NCBI GenBank assembly: GCA_045652745.1
Contig: JAZRUW010000030.1
Location: forward strand, 62,001 to 126,000
Direction of reading: 5' to 3'
Source: RGIG2041 sp045652745
GTDB taxonomy: Bacteria > Bacillota > Clostridia > UBA1381 > UMGS1253
Length of the DNA: 64,000 nt
Shown piece by piece: positions 26,859 to 35,147 of the stretch. Under the pieces are notes generated by a model. That model ran no database searches, had not been told where the DNA came from, and saw only the letters and a list, made by a program, of their open reading frames with translations. Numbering within the stretch: position 1 is the first letter of the stretch; each line of letters opens with the position of its first letter. The position numbers and the translations under genes are program-made.

Positions 26859-27392
26859 TTGAAATACTACAGTATTACAGACCCGGTTGAAATCCGGATT
26901 ATGATTTTATATGCCTTGCGCGAAGCGACAGAACAAATTTCCAGACCGCAACTGACACACGCCCTGTTGGCAAGTGCGGATGTAGACATGTTCGACATCT
27001 GCGATGCAATGGCTTTTTTGGAAAAGGCAAACGAAATTTTCCGCTACACCAACTCGCAAGGCTTAGAGGTGATGGATTTAACCGAAAGCGGCAAAATCAC
27101 CGTCGAATGTTTTTATAAAGACATTCCCTTGCAGGTACGCGAATATATCGTAAAAACCTTAAAGGAACTGCACGCTTTCAAAGAAGAGCAAAATCGCGTT
27201 ACCGCCAGGGCCGTTCCGGTAAGTTTTACGGAGTACAGCGCCGATATGCGCCTGCGCGAATCGGAAAAAGACATTTTGTCGATGACGCTTTATGCCAAAG
27301 ACGAAGCCATCGCCGAGAAAATGTGCAAGAACTTTAAAGAAAAGCACGCTGAAATTTATGCGTATTTGTTAAAGACACTTACGGAAGAATAA
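26859..27392 (+). CDS. DUF4364 family protein
   Basis: 177 residues, starting at TTG 26859 behind a strong GAGGTGA. The N-terminal MKYYSITDPVEIRIMILYALREA is characteristic of DUF4364, a family widespread in Clostridia. The first half is predicted to form a winged helix (helices about 13-60 and a beta hairpin), so a transcription regulator or nucleic-acid-binding role is plausible. The second half is rich in charged helices. It is monocistronic and transcribed away from the QueG-like gene. Function is not established. Confidence 0.85.
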   Translation: MKYYSITDPVEIRIMILYALREATEQISRPQLTHALLASADVDMFDICDAMAFLEKANEIFRYTNSQGLEVMDLTESGKITVECFYKDIPLQVREYIVKTLKELHAFKEEQNRVTARAVPVSFTEYSADMRLRESEKDILSMTLYAKDEAIAEKMCKNFKEKHAEIYAYLLKTLTEE

Positions 27393-27430
27393 AAGGGAAG
27401 GCGCATCTTCGATATGCGCCTTCCCTTTTT
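27391..27430. terminator. Bidirectional intrinsic terminator
   Basis: Arms 27391-27406 and 27414-27429 pair fully around CTTCGAT, with A/T runs outside. It overlaps the stop of the DUF4364 gene and the last base of the convergent DUF89 gene, so it serves both. Confidence 0.92.
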
Positions 27431-28302
27431 CACATTCGCAAATCATTTAAAAACATCGGTGTAAACTGTGGCACCTTAAACTGCTCTGCAAAAAAAGCAC
27501 ACTTGCACAAAAACAAATAGTATATATTTTTCCGGGCACCGCGCAAGGTTTCAAAATTGCCCTGCCCCTTTGAAAAAATCACATCGGCTTGTTCGATAAG
27601 TGCCCTCGCCTCGGGTGTGATTTTATCCAGGCATGTGCCGGCAATGTTACTTCCATTTTCGGTTACATCCGCAATCTTGTCTATCCCGACCTGCAAGGCA
27701 TCGGACATTGTAACATCATTGAGCACCGGCGCACCGCGCACAATTACATCCACTTTCAATCCGGGATACAGCCGCAAAAGCGTCTTTATGAGCAGTTTGT
27801 CAAATACGATTTCACCACAGTTGTCCGTCAAAAACACCACACGCTTTGCCGTTTGTAAATCGGTCTGCAAATATGCAAATTCCGTTTCATCAAATTGCAT
27901 CTGCTCGGCATCGTCCACCAACGATTCCAGTTTTGTTTCCTCCACCGCATCCAACGCGCCGAAATCAATGTAATTTCCGAGCATGGCATAGCGCAAAGCG
28001 AGCATCAGCGGCGCATCTGTCTGTGTCAGTCTATCCGCAATCAACGCTTCTTTTTTTAGCATCAAATTATTATAAAAGGCTTTTTCTTCCGAAAAATCAC
28101 GAACAATGCCAAAACGCTCTTTCTGCAGCGCTTCAATATCTGCCAAAACCTCCGGCGGACTCTGCGACGGATGTACTTTAGAGAGAATTCCGAGTGCCGC
28201 CTGCATATAGGCAAGTTTTTCTGCCTCTGTTGCTTCCACAGAAAAATTCAATATGTGTTTTTTCCACAAACAATCCAAACATTGCGTACCAAATCTGACC
28301 AT
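27430..28302 (-). CDS. DUF89 / ARMT1-like damage-control phosphatase
   Basis: 290 residues. The DUF89 signatures DNCGEIVFDKLLI (near residue 158) and FSKGQGNFETL (near 244) are present, with an N-terminal CLDCLWKK segment that may bind metal. Members of this family are metal-dependent phosphatases proposed to clear damaged or harmful phosphometabolites such as sugar phosphates. No operon partner. It starts from a promoter that overlaps the divergent PAP2 promoter. The precise substrate is unknown. Confidence 0.85.
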   Translation of the reverse strand: MVRFGTQCLDCLWKKHILNFSVEATEAEKLAYMQAALGILSKVHPSQSPPEVLADIEALQKERFGIVRDFSEEKAFYNNLMLKKEALIADRLTQTDAPLMLALRYAMLGNYIDFGALDAVEETKLESLVDDAEQMQFDETEFAYLQTDLQTAKRVVFLTDNCGEIVFDKLLIKTLLRLYPGLKVDVIVRGAPVLNDVTMSDALQVGIDKIADVTENGSNIAGTCLDKITPEARALIEQADVIFSKGQGNFETLRGARKNIYYLFLCKCAFFAEQFKVPQFTPMFLNDLRM

Positions 28303-28328
28303 ACTGCGCCCCCTTGTTGTTTGGCTAT

Positions 28329-28357
28329 ATTATGCCATAATACAGCCGCCTTGTCAA
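28329..28357 (-). promoter_or_regulatory. Promoter of the DUF89 gene
   Basis: Minus-strand -35 TTGACA (28352-28357), 17-base spacer, -10 CATAAT (28329-28334). The -35 lies almost entirely on top of the plus-strand -35 of the PAP2 promoter. Confidence 0.8.
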
Positions 28358-28379
28358 TTCGGGCATTTTGTGCTATACT
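28351..28379 (+). promoter_or_regulatory. Promoter of the PAP2 gene
   Basis: -35 TTGTCA (28351-28356), 17-base spacer, -10 TATACT (28374-28379), 20 bases before the start codon. Shares its -35 bases with the divergent promoter. Confidence 0.8.
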
Positions 28380-28398
28380 AATACAAAGGAGTGAGGTT

Positions 28399-29268
28399 AT
28401 GTTTGCTTTCGAACTTAATTTTTTAAAGTGGATAGAGAATATCCGTACGCCGTTTTTAAATACAGTTTTCGAAGCCGTTTCCCTGTTTGGCGAAGACGTT
28501 CTTTTGATTGTTTTAATGGCATGTCTGTACTTTGCATTCGACAAAAAACTGGCGCAAAAAATTTTTTGGATTACCGCCTGCTCACTCGGTGCAAACTGCA
28601 TTTTAAAAAACACTGTCCGCTTGCCGCGACCGTTTTCCAAAGGTATAACCTGTGTGCGCCCTGAAACAGCAACGGGCTACAGTTTTCCGAGCGGTCACAC
28701 GCAGAATGCAGCCACATGGAGCGCCACCCTTGCCTTTCATTTCAAAAAACGCGCCATCACCGTTTTCTGCATCGTACTAACCGTTTTGATGGCGCTTTCT
28801 CGGTTGTATTTAGGGGCACACTTTCCAAGCGACGTTCTCGTCGGTGCCACGCTGGGCATTGGTTGTGCCGCTCTGGGCAATTGGTTATATACGCGCCTTG
28901 CAAACAAAACGACTTTGCATTTCGGTCTTTTGCTTCTGCTGACACCGTTTTTTGTGTTTTATTTATGCAAGCCGGATGCACAATACGCTGACTTTTTTAA
29001 ACTTTACGGGCTGGCACTCGGCTTCACACTCGCTGTGCCATTCGAATCACACTTCGTGCAATTTGAGTGCAAAACCACCACAGGCAAACGGATTGCCCGT
29101 ATTGTAATCGGTGTCCTGCTTGCGCTTGCAATCAAAGAAATACTCAAAAAACTTTTTATTTGCGAGATATTACAATTTTCTCTTCTGCTGGATGCCCTGC
29201 GCTATTTTGCACTCGCATTCACTCTGCTCGCATTGTGGCCTTGGTGTTTTAAAAAATTGCACTGGTAA
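28399..29268 (+). CDS. PAP2-family membrane phosphatase
   Basis: 289 residues from ATG 28399, behind AAAGGAG. The three phosphatase motifs are in order: KNTVRLPRP (near residue 72), PSGH (near 98) and SRLYLGAHFPSD (near 134), with the catalytic His in the third. Six or more hydrophobic helices indicate an integral membrane enzyme. The family dephosphorylates lipid phosphates such as phosphatidic acid or undecaprenyl pyrophosphate; the C-terminal half with extra helices is lineage-specific. Monocistronic. An in-frame extension upstream of 28399 overlaps the divergent gene and promoter and is not used. Confidence 0.9.
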   Translation: MFAFELNFLKWIENIRTPFLNTVFEAVSLFGEDVLLIVLMACLYFAFDKKLAQKIFWITACSLGANCILKNTVRLPRPFSKGITCVRPETATGYSFPSGHTQNAATWSATLAFHFKKRAITVFCIVLTVLMALSRLYLGAHFPSDVLVGATLGIGCAALGNWLYTRLANKTTLHFGLLLLLTPFFVFYLCKPDAQYADFFKLYGLALGFTLAVPFESHFVQFECKTTTGKRIARIVIGVLLALAIKEILKKLFICEILQFSLLLDALRYFALAFTLLALWPWCFKKLHW

Positions 29269-29307
29269 AAAAATACTGTTTCCGAATACGGAAACAGTAT
29301 TTTTTTG
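29267..29307 (+). terminator. Intrinsic terminator after the PAP2 gene
   Basis: Perfect stem 29271-29283 / 29290-29302 with loop GAATAC, flanked by A-run and seven-T run. Confidence 0.9.
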
Positions 29308-29458
29308 TTCATTCCTTGCGGATATACCAAGAATATCGGCATCTTGTTGGAGTACGACAATACATATTTTCTTTTCGTCAAATAACGCGCATTGCCAACG
29401 GAACAAAAGACCCTCCAAAAAAACGAAAGATAGTGCAAAAAACACGAACGATTGTGTA

Positions 29459-29487
29459 TTGCTTTTCTGCAGCAAATATAGTATAAA
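29459..29487 (+). promoter_or_regulatory. Promoter of the glycosidase-like gene
   Basis: TTGCTT (29459-29464), 17-base spacer, TATAAA (29482-29487). The -10 lies inside the palindrome at 29477-29496. The sequence 29308-29458 upstream shows no gene. Confidence 0.65.
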
Positions 29488-29496
29488 TATACTATA
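29477..29496. promoter_or_regulatory. Palindromic operator candidate
   Basis: Perfect 8-base inverted repeat TATAGTAT-AAAT-ATACTATA. It covers the -10 element of the promoter, so a bound dimeric regulator would block RNA polymerase. The cognate regulator is not identified. Confidence 0.55.
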
Positions 29497-29525
29497 AAAC
29501 TCGAATCAGTAAAGGAGAAATGAAG

Positions 29526-31619
29526 ATGTTCACTGCAGAGCAACCTTATGCATTCAGAAAAGAGATGTTGGAAATTCACAAAAAGAATATTCGTGACTTT
29601 CGCATCACGGCAGATACCAAGGAACATGTAATCCGCGACGGTGTAAACATTGTCATCGACATAAATGCCGACGAAGTTATCCAAACTGCCGCAAAGGATT
29701 TACAAGGCTACCTGCAAACATCCATGTCCCTGTCCGCCGTGTTGAAAACAGGAACGCTGGCAGACGGTGAGATCTATATCGGTCTTGCAAAGGATACAGG
29801 CGCGGCGCTTGAAAACGCAGACGGCTACATGGGTTATGTCTGCGAAGTCAGTGACAGAATCGTAATCAGCGGCGCGGACGACCGCGGCTGTGCGCAAGCC
29901 GTTTATTTTATCGAAGATGAAATGACCGCAAAACACGCGCCGTTTCTAACAAAGCAAACCACACGCAGAAAAGCGATGTTTACGCCGAGAATGCTTCATT
30001 CCGGCTACGGGCTCGATGAATATCCGGACGAGCATCTGCGTGCAATTGCACATGCGGGTCGCGATGCAATTTTAGTATTTGTAAAAGGCATCAATATGAC
30101 TCCGTACGGTTATCTTGATTTTAACGAACTCATTTTTCGTGCAGCTAAGTACGGCATTGATGTGTATGCCTACAGTTATGTAAACACCCAAATGCACCCG
30201 GACGACCCGGACGCCGAGGCAGAATACGACCGCGTGTTCGGCTCGATTTTCAAGGCTTGCCCCGGCTTCAAAGGCATGGTATTTGTCGGTGAAAGCATCG
30301 AGTTTGCAAGCAAGGATGAAAGAGTCTGCAAAGCGGGTGGCGAGTACGGTGTAAGCGATATTCCAACCGGAAAGCCGCGACCGGGTTGGTTTCCGTGCTA
30401 TGATTATCCCGCGTGGATTGCGCGTGTGCGCGATTCCATTCGTAAATATAAATCCGATGCCGACATTGTATTTTGGACTTACAATTGGGGCTGGGCACCG
30501 GAGGCAGAACGCCTTGCCTTAATCGAAAGTATGCCGACGGATGTATCGCTTCTGGTCACCTATGAAATGTTTGAGCTTTATCCGCTAGGCGACATCTATG
30601 AATACTGCTCAGATTATACAATTGTCTTTGAGGGGCCGGGCAACTACTTCAAATCCGAAGCAGAGGTAGCCGCCAAGCGCGGCATCCGTCTCTATACCAT
30701 GTCCAACACAGGCGGAATGACCTGGGATTTGGGCGTGCTTCCCTACATGCCGGCGCCGCACCAATGGATAAAGCGTATTGAAAACATGCGCAAGGCAAAT
30801 ACCGACTGGGGTCTGTGCGGTCTGATGGAGTCGCACCACTACGGCTTTTACCCCTCCTTTATCGGCGATTTAACCAATCTTGCATTAAGCGATACCGAAT
30901 TAAGTACAAAAGAAATTTTTGAGACTGTGCTTGCAAAGCATTTCGGCAAAGATAGTGTCCAAGCGGCGGAAAAAGCCCTGCAACTTTGGAGCGAGGCCTA
31001 TACAAACTTTACGCCGGCCAACGAAGACCAGTATGGTCCGTTTCGCATCGGTCCGGCATACCCGCTCTGCTTTAGGCGCATATTCAATGTGCCGAGCGCA
31101 CCTTATGCACATTTCGGTAACCGCATCGTATACCCGGATTATCCGACGTTTCCGGCCAACGACCGACCGCGCAATACGGCAGATGCACTGCGCATTCCGG
31201 TCGAAATCGTCGCAAACGAAAAAGCCCGCAAACAGATGCAGGAAGGTATTGCAATTTTAGAAGATATCGAAAACAAAAACGATGCACTTTTGCGACTTAT
31301 CAATATGGGCAAATTTATTGCAAACACACTGACAACCGCCATTCACACGAAGAAATGGTACATCACGAAAACAAAATTACAAGTTGCACAAAGCAAAGCA
31401 GATGCGAATGCGCTTATACAGACGTTGCATGAAATCGGCGAGGCGGAAGTCTTAAATGTCCAAAGTACAATTCCGCTGGTGGAAGCAGACTCACGCCTCG
31501 GTTGGGAACCGAGCATGGAGTATATCGGCCACAAAGAAAACCTCGAATGGAAAATCAGGCAGATGCGCTATGTACTGGATACAGAATTGGATGTATATCA
31601 AACTTCGGTGAATCTATAA
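29526..31619 (+). CDS. Glycoside-hydrolase-like protein (GH20/GH67-type architecture)
   Basis: 697 residues. ATG 29526 is favoured over ATG 29520 because it has proper 8-base spacing from AGGAG. The N-terminal part (about 20-150) resembles the small alpha/beta domain that precedes the barrel in beta-hexosaminidases and alpha-glucuronidases; a barrel-like region follows (about 150-480, with acidic residues in MVFVGESIEF and LMESHHYGFYPSF), and a helical C-terminus. No signal peptide is present, so it should act on imported oligosaccharides in the cytoplasm. No sugar transporter lies next to it. Substrate unknown. Confidence 0.68.
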   Translation: MFTAEQPYAFRKEMLEIHKKNIRDFRITADTKEHVIRDGVNIVIDINADEVIQTAAKDLQGYLQTSMSLSAVLKTGTLADGEIYIGLAKDTGAALENADGYMGYVCEVSDRIVISGADDRGCAQAVYFIEDEMTAKHAPFLTKQTTRRKAMFTPRMLHSGYGLDEYPDEHLRAIAHAGRDAILVFVKGINMTPYGYLDFNELIFRAAKYGIDVYAYSYVNTQMHPDDPDAEAEYDRVFGSIFKACPGFKGMVFVGESIEFASKDERVCKAGGEYGVSDIPTGKPRPGWFPCYDYPAWIARVRDSIRKYKSDADIVFWTYNWGWAPEAERLALIESMPTDVSLLVTYEMFELYPLGDIYEYCSDYTIVFEGPGNYFKSEAEVAAKRGIRLYTMSNTGGMTWDLGVLPYMPAPHQWIKRIENMRKANTDWGLCGLMESHHYGFYPSFIGDLTNLALSDTELSTKEIFETVLAKHFGKDSVQAAEKALQLWSEAYTNFTPANEDQYGPFRIGPAYPLCFRRIFNVPSAPYAHFGNRIVYPDYPTFPANDRPRNTADALRIPVEIVANEKARKQMQEGIAILEDIENKNDALLRLINMGKFIANTLTTAIHTKKWYITKTKLQVAQSKADANALIQTLHEIGEAEVLNVQSTIPLVEADSRLGWEPSMEYIGHKENLEWKIRQMRYVLDTELDVYQTSVNL

Positions 31620-31625
31620 AAACCT

Positions 31626-31657
31626 AAAAGCACGCGAAAATTTTCCGCGTGCTTTTT
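31626..31657 (+). terminator. Intrinsic terminator
   Basis: Stem 31626-31636 / 31646-31656 (AAAAGCACGCG with CGCGTGCTTTT) followed by T's, just after the glycosidase-like gene. Confidence 0.88.
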
Positions 31658-31687
31658 ACTTTACGAAACTGTTTCGTCTCCGTTTTG

Positions 31688-31716
31688 TTGACAAACAATT
31701 CGCATTGTGTTTTAAT
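31688..31716 (+). promoter_or_regulatory. Promoter of the leader/SLH-DUF4886 unit
   Basis: -35 TTGACA (31688-31693), 17-base spacer, -10 TTTAAT (31711-31716). The spacer contains ACAAT-TCGC-ATTGT, a short palindrome that could be an operator. Confidence 0.75.
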
Positions 31717-31744
31717 ACAATCATAAACAAAGCAGAAAGGAGCT

Positions 31745-31777
31745 ATGATTCTAAAATCATACAAAGATGCATTATGA
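31745..31777 (+). CDS. 10-residue leader peptide, translationally coupled
   Basis: ATG 31745 follows a strong AAAGGAG, whereas the downstream surface-protein gene has only a poor ribosome site. The tiny frame reads MILKSYKDAL and ends at TGA 31775-31777, which overlaps the ATG of the large gene in an ATGA arrangement. This geometry indicates that ribosomes load at the leader and re-initiate at the main gene. The peptide is not enriched for one amino acid, so classical attenuation is not evident. Confidence 0.6.
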   Translation: MILKSYKDAL

Positions 31778-33291
31778 AAATTTTTAAAAGACGAATCGGT
31801 ATTGTGCTTGTGCTTTCTATGCTGTTTACATCCATGACCGCCTTTGCCGCAGCAAATTTTGCTGATGTGCAGGCAGGTACAGCCGTAGGGACAGCAGTTG
31901 CCGCACTTGCGGACAAGGGCATTTTATTCGGCTATCCAGACGGCACCTTCCGACCGGAGGACACAATTACAAGAGCGGAATTTGCCACGGTGATTACAAG
32001 ATTTAAGGGCATTGCAAACCCAACGGATGCACAAACAGGCTTTGCAGACTTAGATGCAGATGCAGACAATGCATGGGCGCGCGGCTATGTCAAATCTGCC
32101 GCAGATGCAGGCATTATAGAAGGCTTTGAGGATGGTACCTTCAGAGCCGACGAAAGCATAACCTACGAGCAGGCAGTAAAGATGCTGATTTGTGCCCTCG
32201 ACCTGCAGGCAGCTGCCGATGAAGAGTTTGCAAAGCAAGAAAATGCAAACTGGTCGGCAGGCTATATCTCTGTTGCAGCACAAAAAGGCATCACAAAGGA
32301 TGCTGAAACTTTGGACGTTACATCCCCTGCAAGCAGAGGCACCATTGCCATTCTCACAAACAATGCGCGAAGCGTTTTAGTCGAACAAAACAAACTTGCC
32401 ATTGAAGCAAGAAGAAAGGCCATCAACGAAAAAAAGGAACTTCGAGTCCTTGCCTTCGGCAACAGTTTCTCCAGCGACTCCTTAACGTATCTTGCGCAAA
32501 TCGGAGCAGCAGACGGCATCAGTGTCTATGCGGTGAATATGAATTCGGGTAGTTGCTCGCTTGCGATGCACAATAAGCGCATGAAAGGCGAAGCCACCTA
32601 TACGGCGAAGTGGGAGTTTTTACCCGACGGCACAACAAACGCAATCGAAAAGGCAGCCTTTGACACTGCATTTGAAACAGACGGAAAGGCTTGGGATTAT
32701 GTCACCCTTCACCAAAAAGGGCACTCCTCCCCGTTCTTTGATACATATTACACAGAAGAGACACCGTACATCACGATGCTTGCAAATTACATCAGAGCAA
32801 AATCTCCCGAAAGCGAACTTTTATTCTTCGGCAGCTGGTCTGCACACACAACCGTAATTGAATCAAAATATGAAGATGTGTATAAGCCAATTGTGGAAGG
32901 GCTTCCGAAAGAAGCATACTTAGGCGCAGTCCATTCTGCAATTAAGACAAGCTACCAAAAAGCCTCCGAAATCATCGCTAACCCAAGCAGAATTATCCCT
33001 GCAGGTGAAGCAATATACCTTGCCGTTACACAGTACGGCTTTGCAGACATTATTATGGACGGCGATGACTACATCAAAGACGGAAGATCCATGTACCGCG
33101 ATGCAAGTTCACACCTAAATTACAACCACGGCAGAGTTTTGGCGGGGCTTACATGGTACGAATATCTTACAGGCAATGATGTAAGAAACAACCCGTACAC
33201 GCATGAAAGCATTTCCGCAGAGGATATGGCACTCTTAAAGGAAATTGCACACCTAGTATGTTCACTGCCGGAGTATAATCTCGCAAATTGA
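31774..33291 (+). CDS. Secreted SLH-DUF4886 surface protein
   Basis: 505 residues. Signal peptide about 1-26 (KIFKRR then a hydrophobic core ending in AFA). Three SLH repeats follow (about 27-70, 88-130, 145-190, with TRAEFA and similar signatures) that anchor the protein to the cell wall. From about residue 222 the sequence RVLAFGNSFSSDSLTYL opens a DUF4886 domain, an SGNH-hydrolase-like fold; GNSFS carries the presumed nucleophile Ser. An extracellular esterase or deacylase acting on polysaccharide is likely. Its ATG overlaps the stop of a 10-codon leader frame. Confidence 0.87.
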   Translation: MKIFKRRIGIVLVLSMLFTSMTAFAAANFADVQAGTAVGTAVAALADKGILFGYPDGTFRPEDTITRAEFATVITRFKGIANPTDAQTGFADLDADADNAWARGYVKSAADAGIIEGFEDGTFRADESITYEQAVKMLICALDLQAAADEEFAKQENANWSAGYISVAAQKGITKDAETLDVTSPASRGTIAILTNNARSVLVEQNKLAIEARRKAINEKKELRVLAFGNSFSSDSLTYLAQIGAADGISVYAVNMNSGSCSLAMHNKRMKGEATYTAKWEFLPDGTTNAIEKAAFDTAFETDGKAWDYVTLHQKGHSSPFFDTYYTEETPYITMLANYIRAKSPESELLFFGSWSAHTTVIESKYEDVYKPIVEGLPKEAYLGAVHSAIKTSYQKASEIIANPSRIIPAGEAIYLAVTQYGFADIIMDGDDYIKDGRSMYRDASSHLNYNHGRVLAGLTWYEYLTGNDVRNNPYTHESISAEDMALLKEIAHLVCSLPEYNLAN

Positions 33292-33303
33292 TTTTCAAAA
33301 GCA

Positions 33304-33337
33304 AAAAAGAACTGATGCAACAACATCAGTTCTTTTT
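33304..33337 (+). terminator. Intrinsic terminator
   Basis: Stem 33304-33317 / 33324-33337 with loop CAACAA and a T-run, ending the SLH-DUF4886 transcript. Confidence 0.9.
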
Positions 33338-33590
33338 GTATAGGAATTATATGAATAACCAACCTTTTCCCAGCACTCAAACGGTGCAGCCAATTCTTCA
33401 CTGATATAAACCTGTGTTTTCTTGGTCAGGAGCATTGTGCTCGGCAGATACGGTGTAATCGGGCCATGTGTGCAAAGACGGCTCGTCATTCTCTGCCAGG
33501 AAGAGAAGGTGCCGCAGGTTGCAAGCGCATGTACTTCGATTCTTTCCTTTGCACGCATTACATCGAAAGCGAGATCGCCGCGCGCAGCGG
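33338..33590 (-). other. Gene-less stretch, possible minus-strand coding remnant
   Basis: No intact gene. The minus strand reads without stops through about 80 codons with a protein-like composition (segments such as AFDVMRAKERIEVHA and EELAAPFECWEKVGY) but lacks a credible start or ribosome site. It may be the tail of a gene truncated by the deletion that also damaged the adjoining LacI-family gene. The family is not recognised. Confidence 0.35.
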
Positions 33591-34121
33591 TACAACACTT
33601 ATCAGCGTAAGCAATTTTTCCGTGAAGCAACAAGCGGATTTGATTGACTATTATATAAATTTTGCGCATGCAGACGGAATTATCACCATTGAGCCGGCCG
33701 GCAAATTAAAATCTAACTATGATGTACCGATTGTGCAAATTGCCTTAAACGGCGACACGGGAAGTGTGCACTCCATCACGATGGATATAGAAGAGGCGCT
33801 GGACGAAGCCCTGCTGCTTCTCAAAAAGAACGGTCACAAAAGATTGGGTCTATCGGTGAAAGTCATACGCAAAACGAACAGGAATATTTTGAAAGACACA
33901 TGCATAAAAACAATATGACTATGCTTGGTAAATACGTTTCCGTCAACGAACAACGATATTGATTTGACCCGTATTCAGATGCACCTTAGCGACCTTTGCA
34001 AAGAAGCAACGCATCTGCTATACCGCATTTTTTCTAGCGCTACACCATTTTAAAGCATACCATTACCGTTAAACGTGCTCTGCACCTCGGTAAATCCGTA
34101 GCCAAAAACCCGGAGGCATAA
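33591..34121 (+). pseudogene. Decayed LacI/GalR-family regulator
   Basis: The DNA-binding domain is missing. From about 33591 the frame encodes a LacI-type ligand domain: TTLISVSNFSVKQQADLIDYY, then ADGIITIEP, VPIVQIALN and MDIEEALDEALLLLKKNGHKRLG. Near 33852 the frame must shift for homology to continue (GESHTQNEQEYFERHM...). An internal part is then absent and a C-terminal piece resumes near 33960 (LTRIQMHLSDLCKEATHLL), with a further shift before a basic tail that ends at TAA 34119-34121. Several lesions make it inactive. Confidence 0.75.
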
Positions 34122-34122
34122 T

Positions 34123-35043
34123 ATGTATATCTGTGATTTGCATTGCGACTTGCCCGACAAGGTGCTCGGCGGCGCTTCGCTTTCAGACAACACCTGCCAT
34201 TGGGCAACACACAAACTCAACACAAAAAATACGTATCTGCAGGTGTTTGCACACTTTGTTGATGCCAAAAAGCATCCCGATGCATTCACGCACATCAGCA
34301 CAATGCTCAAATGCTTTACGGAAAAGCTGTCCGCATCCCCCATCCGTCTCATTCAAACGGCGGCGGATTTAGAAGAAAGCCTGCATGACGGACAGAACAT
34401 AGCCGTCTTATCCGTCGAAGGCGGCGAGGCCTTGGGTGGCAACTTGGAAAATGTTAAGTATTTTTATGATTTCGGCGTTCGCTTTCTGACGCTGACCTGG
34501 AATGTAAAAAACGACCTTGGCGAAAGTTGTGTTTCCGGCGATGCACCGCTGACGAAATTCGGTCTGGAAGTTTTAAAGGAAATGAACCGGATTCGGATGA
34601 CCCCCGATGTGTCCCATCTTTGCGAGCAAGGTTTTTGGAGTGTCATGGAACATTCAACCCGTCCCGTAGTAGCAACCCATTCCAATGCAAAATCGCTTTG
34701 CAATCATCCGCGCAACCTGACGGATGCACAGTTTTGCGCACTGCGCGATTGCGGCGGTCTGGTCGGCATCAATTTTTATCCGCCGTTTTTAGACAAAAAG
34801 ACTGAAAAGGCAACAATAGACAGCATTATAAAACACATGGAACACTTTTTAGCCCTGGGCGGCGAGGATACCATCTGCCTCGGCGCGGATTTTGACGGTA
34901 TCCCCTATGCCGCGCGCGGCATCGACAGCATTGCCGACACGGACAAAATCGCCGAAGCCCTCACCAAGCGCAATTACAGTGAAACTCTGATTGCCAAAAT
35001 TCTGGGGCAAAATGTGATTGAATTTCTCCGCAAGAATTTATAA
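34123..35043 (+). CDS. Membrane dipeptidase (peptidase M19 family)
   Basis: 306 residues of the renal-dipeptidase family. The metal-binding pattern is visible: HCD (H7, D9), SVEGGE (E99), DVSH and THSNA, with GADFDGI near the C-terminus. The family cleaves dipeptides, some with D-residues, with two zinc ions. Despite the family name there is no signal peptide or membrane helix, so the enzyme is cytoplasmic. ATG 34123 lies behind GGAGG that falls in the end of the LacI-family remnant, so the two were once probably one transcription unit. Confidence 0.92.
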   Translation: MYICDLHCDLPDKVLGGASLSDNTCHWATHKLNTKNTYLQVFAHFVDAKKHPDAFTHISTMLKCFTEKLSASPIRLIQTAADLEESLHDGQNIAVLSVEGGEALGGNLENVKYFYDFGVRFLTLTWNVKNDLGESCVSGDAPLTKFGLEVLKEMNRIRMTPDVSHLCEQGFWSVMEHSTRPVVATHSNAKSLCNHPRNLTDAQFCALRDCGGLVGINFYPPFLDKKTEKATIDSIIKHMEHFLALGGEDTICLGADFDGIPYAARGIDSIADTDKIAEALTKRNYSETLIAKILGQNVIEFLRKNL

Positions 35044-35084
35044 ACCCAAAACGGTCTACGTAGAAAACCGTTTTGGGTTGTTTT
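35043..35084 (+). terminator. Intrinsic terminator after the dipeptidase gene
   Basis: Stem 35043-35055 / 35067-35079 (AACCCAAAACGGT with its complement), then TGTTTT. Confidence 0.85.
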
Positions 35085-35147
35085 GTCTTTTCAATCAGCG
35101 GTGCAACCTCTGTACCGCTTTGCACCGTCCATCTTATTTTTTATCAG

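Noticed and set aside
28171..28398. In-frame extension of the PAP2 gene
   Set aside because: It overlaps the divergent DUF89 gene and both promoters; ATG 28399 has AAAGGAG.
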